A stretch of 64,000 nucleotides of DNA, from assembly GCA_030267565.1 (NCBI GenBank), contig BRXU01000036.1, positions 558,001 through 622,000 on the forward strand, written 5' to 3'. Shown here piece after piece: positions 11,146 to 23,100 of the stretch (positions are counted from its first letter, which is position 1; the number at the start of each line of letters is the position of its first letter). Source of the DNA: Pleodorina starrii (Eukaryota; Chlorophyta; Chlorophyceae; Chlamydomonadales; Volvocaceae). Both the position numbers and the translations under genes were made by a program. Below the pieces are notes generated by a model that saw only the letters and a list, made by a program, of their open reading frames with translations, did not search any database and had not been told where the DNA came from.

Positions 11146-12752
11146 CTGCTTCGGGAGGCCTCGGCAGGCGCAGCCGGCACGGCAATCCTCCCCTCTTCCT
11201 GCTGTTGCTGTTGCCCGAGATCCTCGCGCCAAGAGGCCCACAAGCCCACTGGCTTGGAAGAGCGAGGTCCCCTGTCGACAACCCATTTCCCTCCTTGCCT
11301 CAACTCCGGACAAATGACTCGCCAGCCCGGCTCCCAAGTCCCAACACCCTCCTTGTGCTTCCGTGCGGCGGAACACGCCCCCGACCCCGCCTGCCCCACC
11401 TGCCCCAACACACCATTCATCCATGAGATACTACACCAGGCTCCCAACACCCCCCAGCCCGGCTCCCAAGTCCCAACACCCTCCTTGTGCTTCCACGCGG
11501 CGGAACCGCATCGCGCAGCGCCGCGCCGTGCCCCGACATGCCGTGCCATGCCGCATCGCGGCCGCGCCGCCTTGGCGCCAACCACCGCCCTCAACCCCCC
11601 CCCGGGCCGTTCTAATTACCCCCCCGGGGCCTACCCCTTTCCCTCTAACGACTGCTGCCCTCCTTTCCTTCCTTCCATCACTGCTTCGGGAGGCCTCGGC
11701 AGGCGCAGCCGGCACGGCAATCCTCCCCTCTTCCTGCTGTTGCTGTTGCCCGAGATCCTCGCGCCAAGAGGCCCACAAGCCCACTGGCTTGGAAGAGCGA
11801 GGTCCCCTGTCGACAACCCATTTCCCTCCTTGCCTCAACTCCGGACAAATGACTCGCCAGCCCGGCTCCCAAGTCCCAACACCCTCCTTGTGCTTCCGTG
11901 CGGCGGAACACGCCCCCGACCCCGCCTGCCCCACCTGCCCCAACACACCATTCATCCATGAGATACTACACCAGGCTCCCAACACCCCCCAGCCCGGCTC
12001 CCAAGTCCCAACACCCTCCTTGTGCTTCCGCGCGGCGGAACCGCATCGCGCAGCGCCGCGCCGTGCCCCGACATGCCGTGCCATGCCGCATCGCGGCCGC
12101 GCCGCCTTGGCGCCAACCACCGCCCTCAACCCCCCCCCCGGGCCGTTCTAATTACCCCCCCGGGGCCTACCCCTTTCCCTCTAACGACTGCTGCCCTCCT
12201 TTCCTTCCTTCCATCACTGCTTCGGGAGGCCTCGGCAGGCGCAGCCGGCACGGCAATCCTCCCCTCTTCCTGCTGTTGCTGTTGCCCGAGATCCTCGCGC
12301 CAAGAGGCCCACAAGCCCACTGGCTTGGAAGAGCGAGGTCCCCTGTCGACAACCCATTTCCCTCCTTGCCTCAACTCCGGACAAATGACTCGCCAGCCCG
12401 GCTCCCAAGTCCCAACACCCTCCTTGTGCTTCCGTGCGGCGGAACACGCCCCCGACCCCGCCTGCCCCACCTGCCCCAACACACCATTCATCCATGAGAT
12501 ACTACACCAGGCTCCCAACACCCCCCAGCCCGGCTCCCAAGTCCCAACACCCTCCTTGTGCTTCCGCGCGGCGGAACCGCATCGCGCAGCGCCGCGCCGT
12601 GCCCCGACATGCCGTGCCATGCCGCATCGCGGCCGCGCCGCCTTGGCGCCAACCACCGCCCTCAACCCCCCCCCGGGCCGTTCTAATTACCCCCCCGGGG
12701 CCTACCCCTTTCCCTCTAACGACTGCTGCCCTCCTTTCCTTCCTTCCATCAC
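11146..12752 (+). repeat. Tandem triplication of a ~536-bp unit
   Basis: Three head-to-tail copies start at CTGCTTCGGGAGGCCTCGG: 11146-11680, 11681-12216 and 12217-12752. Copies differ by a few bases, such as CTTCCACGCGG in copy 1 against CTTCCGCGCGG in copies 2 and 3, and by the length of a poly-C run. Each unit contains two internal copies of a ~50-bp segment beginning GGCTCCCAAGTCCCAACACC. Both strands stay open through the array in some frames, with the same peptides repeated, but there is no start or splice context and I do not call a gene. Near-identity implies recent expansion or gene-conversion. Confidence 0.9.
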
Positions 12753-12865
12753 ATCCCATCTACATCCCCATCTTCTTTTTAACTCGCCATCCTCAACTCC
12801 CCATACATCCGCGTCCAGACCCCAAAGCCAACATCGCATCGTCACATTCGGTACCGCCCAGCACC

Positions 12866-14158
12866 TCACTTTCGGAAGAAGCCGCGGCGGCGGCTGGTGC
12901 CGCTGGTGCCGCTCTCCCCGGTGCCGTTGTTTCCGGGACCGCTCTCCCCCGGGGGAGGGGGGCCTGTGGTGGCGGCTTGGTCGGCGGCGGCTGGCGCGTA
13001 GTAGCCGGGTGAGCCCTCGGAAGTCGAGGCGGTGTACTGGGAGGACCGGGGTGGGGTGGGTGGAGGGGAGCGGGGATAGGAGGGGTAAGAAGCACACCGT
13101 TGGGGTCCGTTGGAAGGGGTCGGGGGGGATGGGGGTTGGGTTTGAAGAGTGAATTTGCAAGAATGAAACAAGGGGGTTGGGGTGGTGGTGGTTCAGCGGT
13201 GTTTCAGCGGAGGGTCTGCGGCCAATACAGAGCTCCAAAACCACTCTTTTCTCCTTTTCGTTCCGTTACCAAAATCCTTACAAGCCTTCCCAACAGTACG
13301 GCATGACTCTTGCTTTAGGCTCCGCAACGCAGCCGTGGTGCCGTGCATCTTCTTCCAAACGGCGGCCCTCACCTGTGTCACCTCACCACACTTCAAAACT
13401 CCTCACCTCACCTGGTCAACAGACACGACTGCTCTCCCCCGCCCCCAACACAAACACTCGTCGTACACACACATACCGGTACACACTCGTCGTACACACA
13501 CATACCGGTACACACTCGTCGTTCAGAAGTCACACACTCCCGTCCTCACCTGGTCAGCGGGAGCCCCCGACATCGTCACCGTCGGCGGCGCCGCCGGCGC
13601 CCCCGACGCCGTCGTCGCGCCGACCTCGCTTCCGCCGTACTCCGTCGCCGCCGCCGCCGCCGGCGGCGCCACCGGCGTCACCACCGGAATGTTGCCCGCC
13701 TCATCCGCGGGGAGGCCCAGCGTCGCCGCCGACACCGCACCCGCCGCCGGCCCGGCGGCGATCAGCGACGCCGCCAGGTCGGTGCTCGTGATGTGCTGTA
13801 CGGCACTGGCGGCGCCGCCGCCACCTGCGCTCGTGTCGGACAGGGTGTAGTCGTTGGCGGCGGGGGCCACGTGACGCTCGTGGGTGGTGGCGGGCGCGTT
13901 GGCGGCGGCGGCGACGTCACCGATTGTCGTACCGCTGATGCCGGGTGCCGGCGTGAAGGAGGGGTAGTCATTGACGCCGCTGGCGCCAAAGGCCGCGGCG
14001 CTGGTTTCGGAGCCGTGGCCGCTGGCGGTGGGGCTCGTGGTGGTGGTGGTGGTGGTGGTGGCGCTTGAGCCTACGGTGTGGCCGCCGGTGTGGGCGGCGG
14101 TTGTCGTACCATGTGCCGTACCGGTCGTGGTCTCAGTGGTGTGGCCGCCACCTGCCAT
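12866..14158 (-). CDS. Hypothetical low-complexity protein, two exons
   Basis: Exons: 14158-13550 and 13036-12866, joined in phase 0 (CAG before GTGAGG; CCCAG acceptor), giving 259 residues. The ATG at 14158 gives the start MAGGGHTTETTTGTAHG. The protein is rich in Thr, Ala, Gly and His at the N-terminus and Ala/Val/Pro in the middle, with segments such as ITSTDLAASLIAAG and LPADEAGNIPVVTPV. The C-terminal exon is Ser/Gly/Pro-rich and ends in basic SRRRGFFRK. No signal peptide or membrane span is seen. It is probably intrinsically disordered. I do not recognise the family and give no function. The 513-bp intron holds a repeated 29-bp segment (13460-13521). Confidence 0.55.
13460..13521 (+). 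repeat. Two-copy 29-bp tandem repeat in an intron
   Basis: A unit containing CGTCGTACACACACATACC and GGTACACACT is present twice in tandem plus a partial third copy, inside the intron of the hypothetical gene at 12866-14158. Confidence 0.75.
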
Positions 14159-14600
14159 CCGTGTGGATTGGGGGTTAGGTGGGTTTAAGGGTTTTTAGGG
14201 TTCGGACTGTGGGTCGGCCGGCCGGCCAGCCGGCCGGCCGGCGCACCTCTCCGTCTCACCGACCGGGTGTCGTACGGCATTTATGTCGTGCAGCTTTTTA
14301 CTTTTTCCCCGCATTCACAAGCATCCGCGCCGCCCCCACAGGTCATTGCACATCGGATGGAGGAAATAGGAACACCTTCCGGGCACACTTGGGGCAACGA
14401 CCTTCCGTGTTACGACGACCTGGGAGCGCGAAGCTTCCGCGCAACTGTGCCTAACTCAATGCGGTCTACGTTCGAACAGAACAGCAAAACGTGAAAAGCA
14501 GTTCTTCTTAAGCGGTCACCAAAAGCCGTCGGCGGCAACACAAGTGTGGCTTTTTCACCGTGAGCTGAGGGTTGACGGACGGACGTTGACCAGCAAGCAA
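14159..14600. other. Intergenic spacer with a GGCC palindrome
   Basis: Spacer between two minus-strand genes: 5' flank of the hypothetical gene and 3' flank of the CBM20 gene. It contains the interrupted palindrome GGCCGGCCGGCCAGCCGGCC near 14216-14240 and a TTTTAGGG-like stretch near 14195. No genes seen. Confidence 0.5.
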
Positions 14601-17600
14601 TCAATGAAGGCAGCAAATGACCCACGGGTCGCTCTCTCTGCGACGACCCGGTAGCGGGTACCCGCCTGTCAGCGCCGACTCCAGCGCCGCCAGAGCGCCG
14701 CGTGCCGTCTCCTTCACACTCGACAGCACTCCACTGCCACCGCCGACACCAACGCCGACGCCGCCGCCGGCCTCTCCCGCCGGCCCGCCGCCGATCGTGC
14801 TGGGCACGACCGCCGAGGTACCCGACGGCAGCGGCGCGCGGGCAAAGTCGGCGTACTCTGTTGTTTTTGTTGTTGTTTGTCGAATGAATCGAAAGTCGTC
14901 GAAGTCAAGTCGAATGAAGTCGTCAGATGGTGGTGGGTCCAGTGATGGGGTCGGGGCGGGGAGGCGGGGGGGGGGGCAGGCGGCAGGCGGCAGGCAGGGG
15001 TCAGGTGACCGACAGGGCCCCGGTGTGGGTGCTCCGCTAAGCGCTACCCCTTTTTGGCCCGCCCACCCACCCACCCACCCACCCGCCCGCCCACCCACCC
15101 ACCCACCCATCCTTCGGCAAGTTCCGGCTGTGGCGGCCAATGCTTCCCTTCGCTTCCCACACTTCCGATCCAAACCCGCCCAAACCCAGCCCCAACCCCA
15201 ATCCAATCCAACCCAACCCAAATCCAACTCAACCCATGATATCCCAAGTACCCAACCGAAACCTGAAAACCTTATAACCCTAACAGCAACCCTAAAACCC
15301 GAATCCTCGTCCGCCCATCCCCCACCTCCCCCCACCCACCGGGCGGCAGGTCGGCATACACCTCCACTCCGTGTCCCCAGATGACCCGGTGGCCGGGCCG
15401 CACGTGCAGATTGATGTTGCCCATGGGACCCCCGGCACCGCCGTTGGCTGCGGTGGACAACGCAGCGGGGGGGGGGGACGAGGGGCAGCGAAGGGGAATA
15501 ACGAGGGGCAACGAGAGGGAGCGAGGGGCAGCGCGGCGGCGGTTCCAGCGGTGGTTCGAAGAAGCAATGGAGATGGCGGCGGCGGCGGCGACAGCGATGG
15601 GGACGGCGATCAAGACGACGGTTTCAGCGAGGGGCGACGACCCAGATGGCGGGAACAAAGGTCGCAGCAGGCGAAGAATGGTAGGGGGGCCCGAAAGATT
15701 GAGCACGATGGGCTGTAGGTATGTTGTGTTTACAATGGATGTTAGCAGGCAGGCGGGCGAGCGAGGCAGGCAATAAGCGAATTCGAGGGGCGAGAGCGCT
15801 CGGGTCGAGACCGCTTTGGGGGAAGGGTCAGGGCTCGAGAGTGAGGTGGTGCGATGGTGGGTTGGAGACGCAGCGAGCGAGGGGCTCTCCTCCGCCTGTT
15901 GGAGCGAGGCGGGCCCAGGCCAGCGACATGGGACCGCGAGTACGTTCGCGTATGCAGGAGGGTGCGCCGCCGCCCCCCTGACTTCCAGACATATACACAC
16001 ACGCAAACACAATAAACGCGCACACACACGAGGGACGCGACCCACGGGTCACTGGTCACGATCGACCCATCGCACGACCCACCACGCACCTGCGTCGACG
16101 CCCTCCCACGCCACCACCGCGCCGTCCTTGTTAATCCGTACGTACTTGTACTGCACTTCCGTATCCACGGGAAGCTGCACATGCGCCAACCACACATCGC
16201 CGGCCGTCCACTGCAAGAAGCAGCGGCAGCAGCAGCGACAGGAACAGCAGCTGCCGGTGGGACTTTAATCATACAGAGGGAAAAACAATGTTGGGCTCCG
16301 GGCTCCGACTTTTTAGCGAGACACCAATTTTTAGCGAGACACCAATCAGCGACACATGCAGCAGGCAATTCTCGCTGCTGCCCGCTCTCCTCTCTCTCTC
16401 TCCCCCTCACGCTCTCATTCCCATGGGAGGGACGAGCCGTGAAGTTAGTTTCCACCATTCATAGCTTACGTGTACATTACAGTGTACGTGCACATGACAA
16501 CTTGACAAGACGTATTACTTGCACATACATGACAGTGTACATGCCAGTGATCAGGACAGTGATCATCAGTACATGGCTGCACTCACCGTCATCTTGACCG
16601 CCCTGGTGGGGTCCCACGAGCCCAGCTCCGGAACGGACCCGACCACAGCGAACGCCTCGCCAAAGTTGCAGCGCTTGCCGTACTTGAGGATCACGGGCAC
16701 CACCGACCGCTTCTTGGCGCCTGCAGGGAACCGAAAGAAGAAGAAGAAGAGTGGGGCGGGGCGGGGCAGCAGGAGAGAAACAACGACGAGAGGTTCGTTG
16801 GGGGGTGAAGTAATGGTGATGAGAAGGAGGGCGGGGGAATGGTTGGGTTTCAATGGAATGGTTTCGGAGCCCCGCCGGGAGGGTTTCGCTGCTCAGCGAA
16901 AAGGTTACCAAGGGGATCAGATTCTCTTCGCCTTATCAGTTTTCCCTTCTATCTTGTGTTGCATGCTGCCCGGATTCGTTGGCTTGGCTCGCACAGTGTT
17001 GTAACGCAGCGGGCCGAGATGCCGTACTCCAGGGATGGGTGCACAAACACATACACACACGCGCGCGGGAGCGATCCCCGTCAGTCAGACTGTATCTGTT
17101 GGGACACATGCAGCTGTGTCACGCCCGCCCGTGCGCCAATCCAGTGTCGGATTCAGCACAACAATCCGAGTCACAACAATCCGAGTCACAGTCTGTCGGA
17201 GTTGGCACAATCCAGCCAACACGGAGGCCTGGCCTGACAGTTACGGTGTTACGCCCAGGGCGCAGAAACATCGTCTGGTGTCGTCCGGTGTGTGCGTGCG
17301 AAATGAAAGTGCAGAGAGCAGGGAACGACAAGTAAGGACCTTTACTTCAACTTCAAGTAAAGGTAAAGGTTTCAACGAGCGCGCCCATCGGATGGTTGCG
17401 AGCGCCGCCGCGCTGGCGGACGTCCCAGCTCACCCGCGCGGGTGGCGGCCTCCGTTTGTTTCTCATCTTCTCGGAACCGAACCGGACCACCTGCGCGTTT
17501 GGAGACAGATAACGCAAACAGCCAAAAAAAGAGCTTTATGCATAAGAGGTAATAAACAGGTTGCATCATAGGGTGATGCAGGGACGTTCGGCGTTAGCAT

Positions 17601-18188
17601 TCTAAACGCCGTTCAACGTTCCCGTTCGACGACCGACGCTCCCGATACAAACCAACGCGCGGATTGGAAAAAGCACCAAGCGTTCATCGCGATGATGAAA
17701 CGCAGGCGGGACAGCTGCGCAAAGCCCTTGAGCTGCAGTTAAAGCTTTCCGAAACACGCCGACACCAGGCTCGCGTTTCGCTCCTCAGCTGGATGCTTTC
17801 CTTTCGCCCTTGGCGCAAAAACATACTTGATCTGCCGCCTCAGCTCAACTCAGGTCTCAGCTCAACTCAGGTCAACTCAAGCTCAAGCCCAAGCTCAAGC
17901 TCACAGCTCGACAGGGCTCGACTCACCTCGCGACCTATGGCTGGCGTTGCGCGGCCGCCAAGCCACGTGTCGTTGCTGCTGTTGGGGCTGCTGTTGTTGG
18001 GGCGCGCCAAAGCCGGCAGACTGCGCCGCTCCAGAGGCTCGCGGCGCCGAAAGCCCGCTCCGCGCGCGCTGCCGGTGGCAGCCGCCCGAAACGGCCACAG
18101 CAGCCGCAGCTGGTGCAGATTTCGAAGAAATCGCAGATGCGCGGCCGGCTGCGCTGCCGGGGCTTCTGCTGATCATGACTGAAGTCAT
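14601..18188 (-). CDS. CBM20 (starch-binding) domain protein, probably plastid-targeted
   Basis: Carbohydrate-binding module 20 binds starch-type alpha-glucans. Exons: 18188-17927, 16720-16587, 16210-16090, 15447-15340, 14857-14601, all GT-AG with matching phases (1,0,1,1), giving 293 residues. Residues 1-87 are Ser/Ala/Arg-rich with a Gln run and few acidic residues, as in algal plastid transit peptides (MTSVMISRSPGSAAG start). Residues 92-190 are the CBM20: VPVILKYG, AFAVVGSVPELGSWDP (binding-site Trp 123), DVWLAHVQLP, VQYKYVRINKDG and VAWEGVD. A β-rich tail with MGNINLHVRPGH and VEVYADLPP follows. The Gly-rich C-terminus contains a short helix-forming stretch (SVKETARGALAALESAL). There is no catalytic domain, so this is likely a starch-associated regulatory or scaffold protein (inference). 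The last exon contains the palindrome GACCCACGGGTC. Confidence 0.85.
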
Positions 18189-19697
18189 TCTTGGGCTGGG
18201 CCAAGGAGAAGAGGCAAGTCGCCTCGGTCGAGGACCACGCTCCCAAGCTCTTTCTCAAGAATCGCCGGAAAAGAGCAGGATCAGAAAACGAGACGGGGCT
18301 GGAGAAGTCGTCGGGAAGGAATTCAAAGTTGGAAGAAAACGAACTCGCTTTCGGTGGATGGCCCAGCAGAAAAAGGCAAGGCTGTGATTTCCGGAACCTA
18401 GCCAAGCTGCTCTGAGATTGATTGATTGGTCGTGAGAAGAACGTGCCGAAAACCAACGTGAAAGGCGCAAGAGGCGGGGGCCGCGGCAGCCGGCCGCGAG
18501 CGTTTTCCAACCCTGTGTGATGCCGACAAGGACTTCTGCCCGTCTACTTTTGACAAATGTCTGCAGCTGTAAAGATTCTTCACGTCTGCTGTTATACTAT
18601 GATAACTGAATTTGTGCAACGATGTGGCTCAGGACAGAAAAATGTACAGAAACTGGAGCAAGCTTCGGGATTTTGCGCAAGGCATTCCGGCGGCACCTCG
18701 TAGGTCGTGACGTCAGACGGGCACTCGTCCGTCGGACACAGGAGCAATCCCTCTTTGGTGTCTCAAGCGCGCCGTTGGAACACAACATGTTTCCTGGCGT
18801 CATGCCTGATTGCTTCACATGGCTACGCCCTGCTACGCAATCCAAAGGGGTAGCCGTCGTGCGGGCAAGGAAGACGGACGCGCTGTCAAGGCGGGAGCGC
18901 GGGCGCTGCGTAATATGATCTATGAAAAGGCATCCGAGGGTGCTTGGCAGCGCCAGCAACCGCGGGGAGTCAAAAAGCAGTGAGACAGCGTTGGAACGCT
19001 TATCCTCCCCTTCTCTGAACGCTTATTCTTCCCTTCCCTAATCTTCCTCTATCTGTGGGAGGTTCATTCTAGCTACCGAGGAAAAGTTTACTCTACCTGA
19101 GCGCCAGCCAAAGCCGCCGGCGCTGCCAAAGCAGCACGGTCGCCCCCCAAAGGCCGACCCGTGGGTCACTTGCGTCGGCGCGGCCTGTCGCAAAAGCTAC
19201 CGGTAAGCACTTCTGTAACAAACAACAACTTGAAAGCGAAAACGCTCCCCATACCCCATCGGAAGCTGAATTCGGATCTTTGCATAGCTAAAAGAATTAA
19301 ATTTGCAAGACAGCAGTGAGCAGTCGCATGCAGGATCGTCCCGTTCGGCTGGCGGTCCTTGTTGGCGGAGGACCCGTCTACGCAGGTCTACGAATCCCCG
19401 AATCGGCCTTACTTGACTTTTGCACAACAGTGAGCCAGGCCGAGCCAAAGCCCACCCCCGTCCACCCGCCGCCGACACACGAGGCCCGGCACGTGCTCCT
19501 TACTTGAGACGATCCCGAATATCCCGGGGATCACCATTTGGCACCACTTGTGCAGTGTACGCAAGCTGGCCACCTCCACCGCCACCACCTCCAGCCCGCC
19601 AGTCTCTCCACCATTCTCTCCTCCACTCCGCCTGGGCCCGGGTCCTGGTTCCAGGACAGAGGACACCCCCGACCCCCCACCAACCATCACCTGCCCG

Positions 19698-19731
19698 GTT
19701 CACGGCCCCCGGCCTATACGTGGACAACTCC
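19698..19731 (+). mobile_element. Family B short repeat, intergenic copy
   Basis: GGTTCACGGCCCCCGGCCTA followed by TACGTGGACAAC, below the SDR gene. Confidence 0.5.
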
Positions 19732-19870
19732 CCCACCCACCACCTGCCCGGACAACCCCCCAAACGACCAGGGGGGGGGGCGGTCCTCCCTCCCGTCCGC
19801 CCTCCGCCCTGCATCCGCCACCTGACGCCACCCCTGCACCGCCTCCACCCCCTCGACGGGGGCCTCAAGA

Positions 19871-19943
19871 CGGCCCTCACCCACACCCCGTCCTCAGGGT
19901 CTCAAGACGGGGGCCCGAGGACGGGGTGTGTGGGGGAGGGCCG
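19871..19943. repeat. Inverted repeat able to form a 25-bp hairpin
   Basis: The left arm at 19871-19895 (CGGCCCTCACCCACACCCCG, then TCCTC) is nearly the reverse complement of the right arm at 19917-19943, with a 21-base loop. It lies about 190 bp beyond the stop codon of the SDR gene. It could be a mobile-element terminus, a snap-back RNA or a 3'-end structure. Confidence 0.7.
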
Positions 19944-20132
19944 CCTGACCGGGGGCCCTTAAATCTTTACCCATTCGTGTAAACACCACTCACTCCCCGC
20001 TCTGTCCCGCTCTGTCCCGCAACCCGCTCTGCTGCAACCCGCTCTGTCCCGCTATCCGCTCCACTCTGCTCTGGGCTCTTTTCCTGCCAGCACTTGCGCC
20101 TCTGCTGCTGCTGCTGCTGCTGCTGTTGCGCT

Positions 20133-23100
20133 TCAGAAGCCCAGACCCGATGTGTTGTAGAAGTCCTTGCCGCCCGCCCGCATGAAATCCGCGAAGGAGG
20201 GGTAGCGAGGGCTCCAGCCACCCAGAGCGGTGCGGCTGGCGGAGTTGCTCACGCGCTTGCCGCGACCGGTGGAGCCGCCTGCGCCCCACCCCACCCCACC
20301 ACGAGGGATGTGGATAGCGGGTGTGGGTCGGGGGGTGTGAAACATGGGTGGATCGGGTGTGGATCGGTTGTGGATTGGTTGTGGATCGGGTGTAAAAGAG
20401 AGGGTTTAAAAAAGGGGGTAAAAAGCGGGTGGTCTTCATTTCTACACCTTCCCCCCCCCCCCTTTGCCCCTCGCTCCCTCAGCGCCCCTCCGCGCCTCCC
20501 CCCCCTGCTCACCCTCCGGGAAGCTACCGGTGAAGTTGACGGGCACCCGGGGGAACACACCCGAGCTGAAACACACCTGGAGGGGAGGTGGAGTGGGGAG
20601 GGAGGGGTGGGGTGGAGGTGGGGTGGAGGTGGGGTGGAGGTGGGGAGGGGGGTTACCCACGTATGGGGGGTGGGGCGTGGGTGGGCCATAGGGGGGGGGA
20701 GGAGGGAGGGGTACAGCAGGGCAATCGAGGGAAGGGGAGGGGGGTGGGGGAGAGCGGGAAGGGGAGAGGACGGATGGAATGGTCGGACTTCGGCTCCCTA
20801 GCCTTTGGCTGCGTCGCTGACAGTCGTCTTGCTGCTGACTTGCGCGATCTGGGCCTCCCCCACCTCCTCCCCGTCCCTCCCTCCCTCCCCCCCCTCCCCC
20901 TTCCCTCCCCCCCATCCCCCTTCCCTCCCTCCCTCCCCCCCCTCCCCCTTCCCTCCCTCCCTCCGTCCTCCCTTTCTTTCAGGTAACCGGTCCCAACTCC
21001 ATATTGCACATACACAACCTTCCTTCCTGGCATTGCTTCCCTCCCCTCCTCCCTATCCCCCCTCCAGACACACAACCCCTCCCCTTTCCCCCCTCCCTCC
21101 TCGTTCGAGTGCCGTATTCTACCCCCTTCCGCCCCTCCCCTCCCCTCCCCTGCCCTCCCTCACCTCCACCATATCCTCAAAGGTCACCGGGACGCCGTCC
21201 GTACCAAAAAGCACACGCCCCCGGAACGGCCCCGTGCCGTCGCCGCGCAGGATCTGCGTCAGTACGGCAGACGACGCCCACGTAGTACGACAGCGTTAGT
21301 ACGGCATGCATACGGGACGGTTGAGAGTCTTGATATGCGCCGTCATGAAACCCAGAGGGCACCCAGAGAGGTAGAGGTGGAGGTGGAAGTGGATGCGGGA
21401 GCAGAAGTGGGGGAAGTAGCGCAAGCACGCGCACCACCTTACCCCCCCACCCACACACACCCACACACACCCACACACACCCACACACACCCACACACAC
21501 CCACACACACCCACACACACCCACATGGCCACACACAACGTGCCCCCCCCCCCACCCACACACCCACGAGCTCTACGAGGTGACGGGCGCCGGGAGTGTG
21601 TCCCGTGTGGGTTCGGTTCGGGGGCACCACCATCCGCTGCTGTCCACGTTCGCGAGCCCAACCCAGTCCCAACCCCAACCCCAACCCTAAGCCCCAGCCA
21701 ACTGCACGCCTACCGCCGCCCCTCCTCTCCCCACCGCTCGGTTCCGGCCCATTACCGCTTCGCTTCGCCTCGGTTCACGCTTCGCGGGCTTCTGTTCTCC
21801 GGACCCCACCCCAACACACAGTCCCTCCCTCCCTCCCCTCCCCTCCCTCCCTCACCGCCGCCCCCATCCCCGCTGCGTCCTCGTAGTGGAGCAAATTGAC
21901 CACATAGCCGCCGGGACGAGCCACGGTTCCCTGAGGGGGGATGGGTGGGTGGGGGGGGGGGTGGTAAAAAAAAGGATACCGCAGCGGAGACGGAGACGGC
22001 GTTAGCGAACGGACCCAGAACCCAGTAATACTGGGAGGGTGGGTGGGGAGGGTGGGTGGGGAGGGTGGGTGGGGAGGGTGGGTGGGGAGGGTGGGTGGGG
22101 AGGGTGGGTGGGGAGGATGGGTGGGGAGGATGGGTGGGGAGGGTGGGTGGGGAGGATGGGTGGGGAGGATGGGTGGGGAGGATGGGTGGGGAGGATGGGT
22201 GGGGAGGATGGGTGGAGGATGGGTGGGGAGGGTGGGTGGAGGGTGGGTGGGAGGATGGGTGGGAGGATGGGTGGGAGGATGGGTGGGGAGGATGGGTGGG
22301 AGGATGGGTGGGAGGATGGGTGGGGAGGATGGGTGGGAGGATGGGTGGGAGGATGGGTGGGGAGGATGGGGGGGAGGATGGGTGGGGAGGATGGGTGGGA
22401 GGATGGGTGGGGAGGATGGGTGGGAGGATGGGTGGGAGGATGGGTGGGGAGGATGGGTGGGGAGGATGGGTGGGGAGGATGGGTGGGGAGGGTGGGTGGG
22501 GAGGGTGGGTGGGGAGGATGGGTGGGGAGGGTGGGTGGGGAGGGTGGGTGGGGAGGGTGGGTGGGGAGGGTGGGTGGGGAGGGTGGGTGGGGAGGGTGGG
22601 TGGGGAGGGTGGGTGGGGAGGGTGGGTGGGGAGGGTGGGTGGGGAGGATGGGTGGGGAGGATGGGTGGGGAGGATGGGTGGGGAGGATGGGTGGGGAGGA
22701 TGGGTGGGAGCACAGGTGAGCAGGGGACGCGGGGAAGAGGAGGGGCAGGGGCAGGGGAGAAAGGGATAGAATGTGAGACATAACTACGAGACACAACACA
22801 ACACAACTGCTTCCCCCCCTCCCGGCCCACCGACCCACCGACCCACGGGTCGCGGGTACCCTCGATGTACATTTGACCCACGGGTCACTTCACGACCCAG
22901 GGGCTCAAGCACGAGCCACATGTCCAATCACGACCCACATGTCCAATCACAATCCGTGCGTCACTTCACGACCCACGGGTCACTTCACGACCCAAGGGCT
23001 TGATTACGACCCACATGTCCAGTCACGATCCGTGCGACACCTCACGACCCACGGGTCGCGGCGCTCCAATGCACGGTTGGCCCGCTCCGAGATACGGGTG

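Larger units (their letters stand above)
18189..20132. other. Intergenic region with one strong inverted repeat
   Basis: The 5' flank of the CBM20 gene and 3' flank of the SDR gene. Overlapping ORFs at 18255-18960 and 19200-19980 look like chance. A CTG/GCT triplet run sits at about 20103-20127, just below the SDR stop codon. One copy of the CTCCGGCCTATACGTGG-type sequence occurs at 19698-19731. Confidence 0.5.

Noticed and set aside
11115..12665. Repeated 160-260-codon ORFs on both strands of the 536-bp array
   Set aside because: No splice or start context, no family resemblance, and both strands are open by composition.
20805..20900. Minus-strand open stretch AQIAQVSSKTTVSDAAKG as an extra SDR exon
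   Set aside because: The exons at 21164 and 20576 join directly in phase 0 with the expected family sequence, so no exon is needed between them.
21775..22881. Long ORFs of 226-368 codons in several frames on both strands
   Set aside because: They are generated by the 13-bp G-rich minisatellite; only 21856-21930 within this span is a supported exon.
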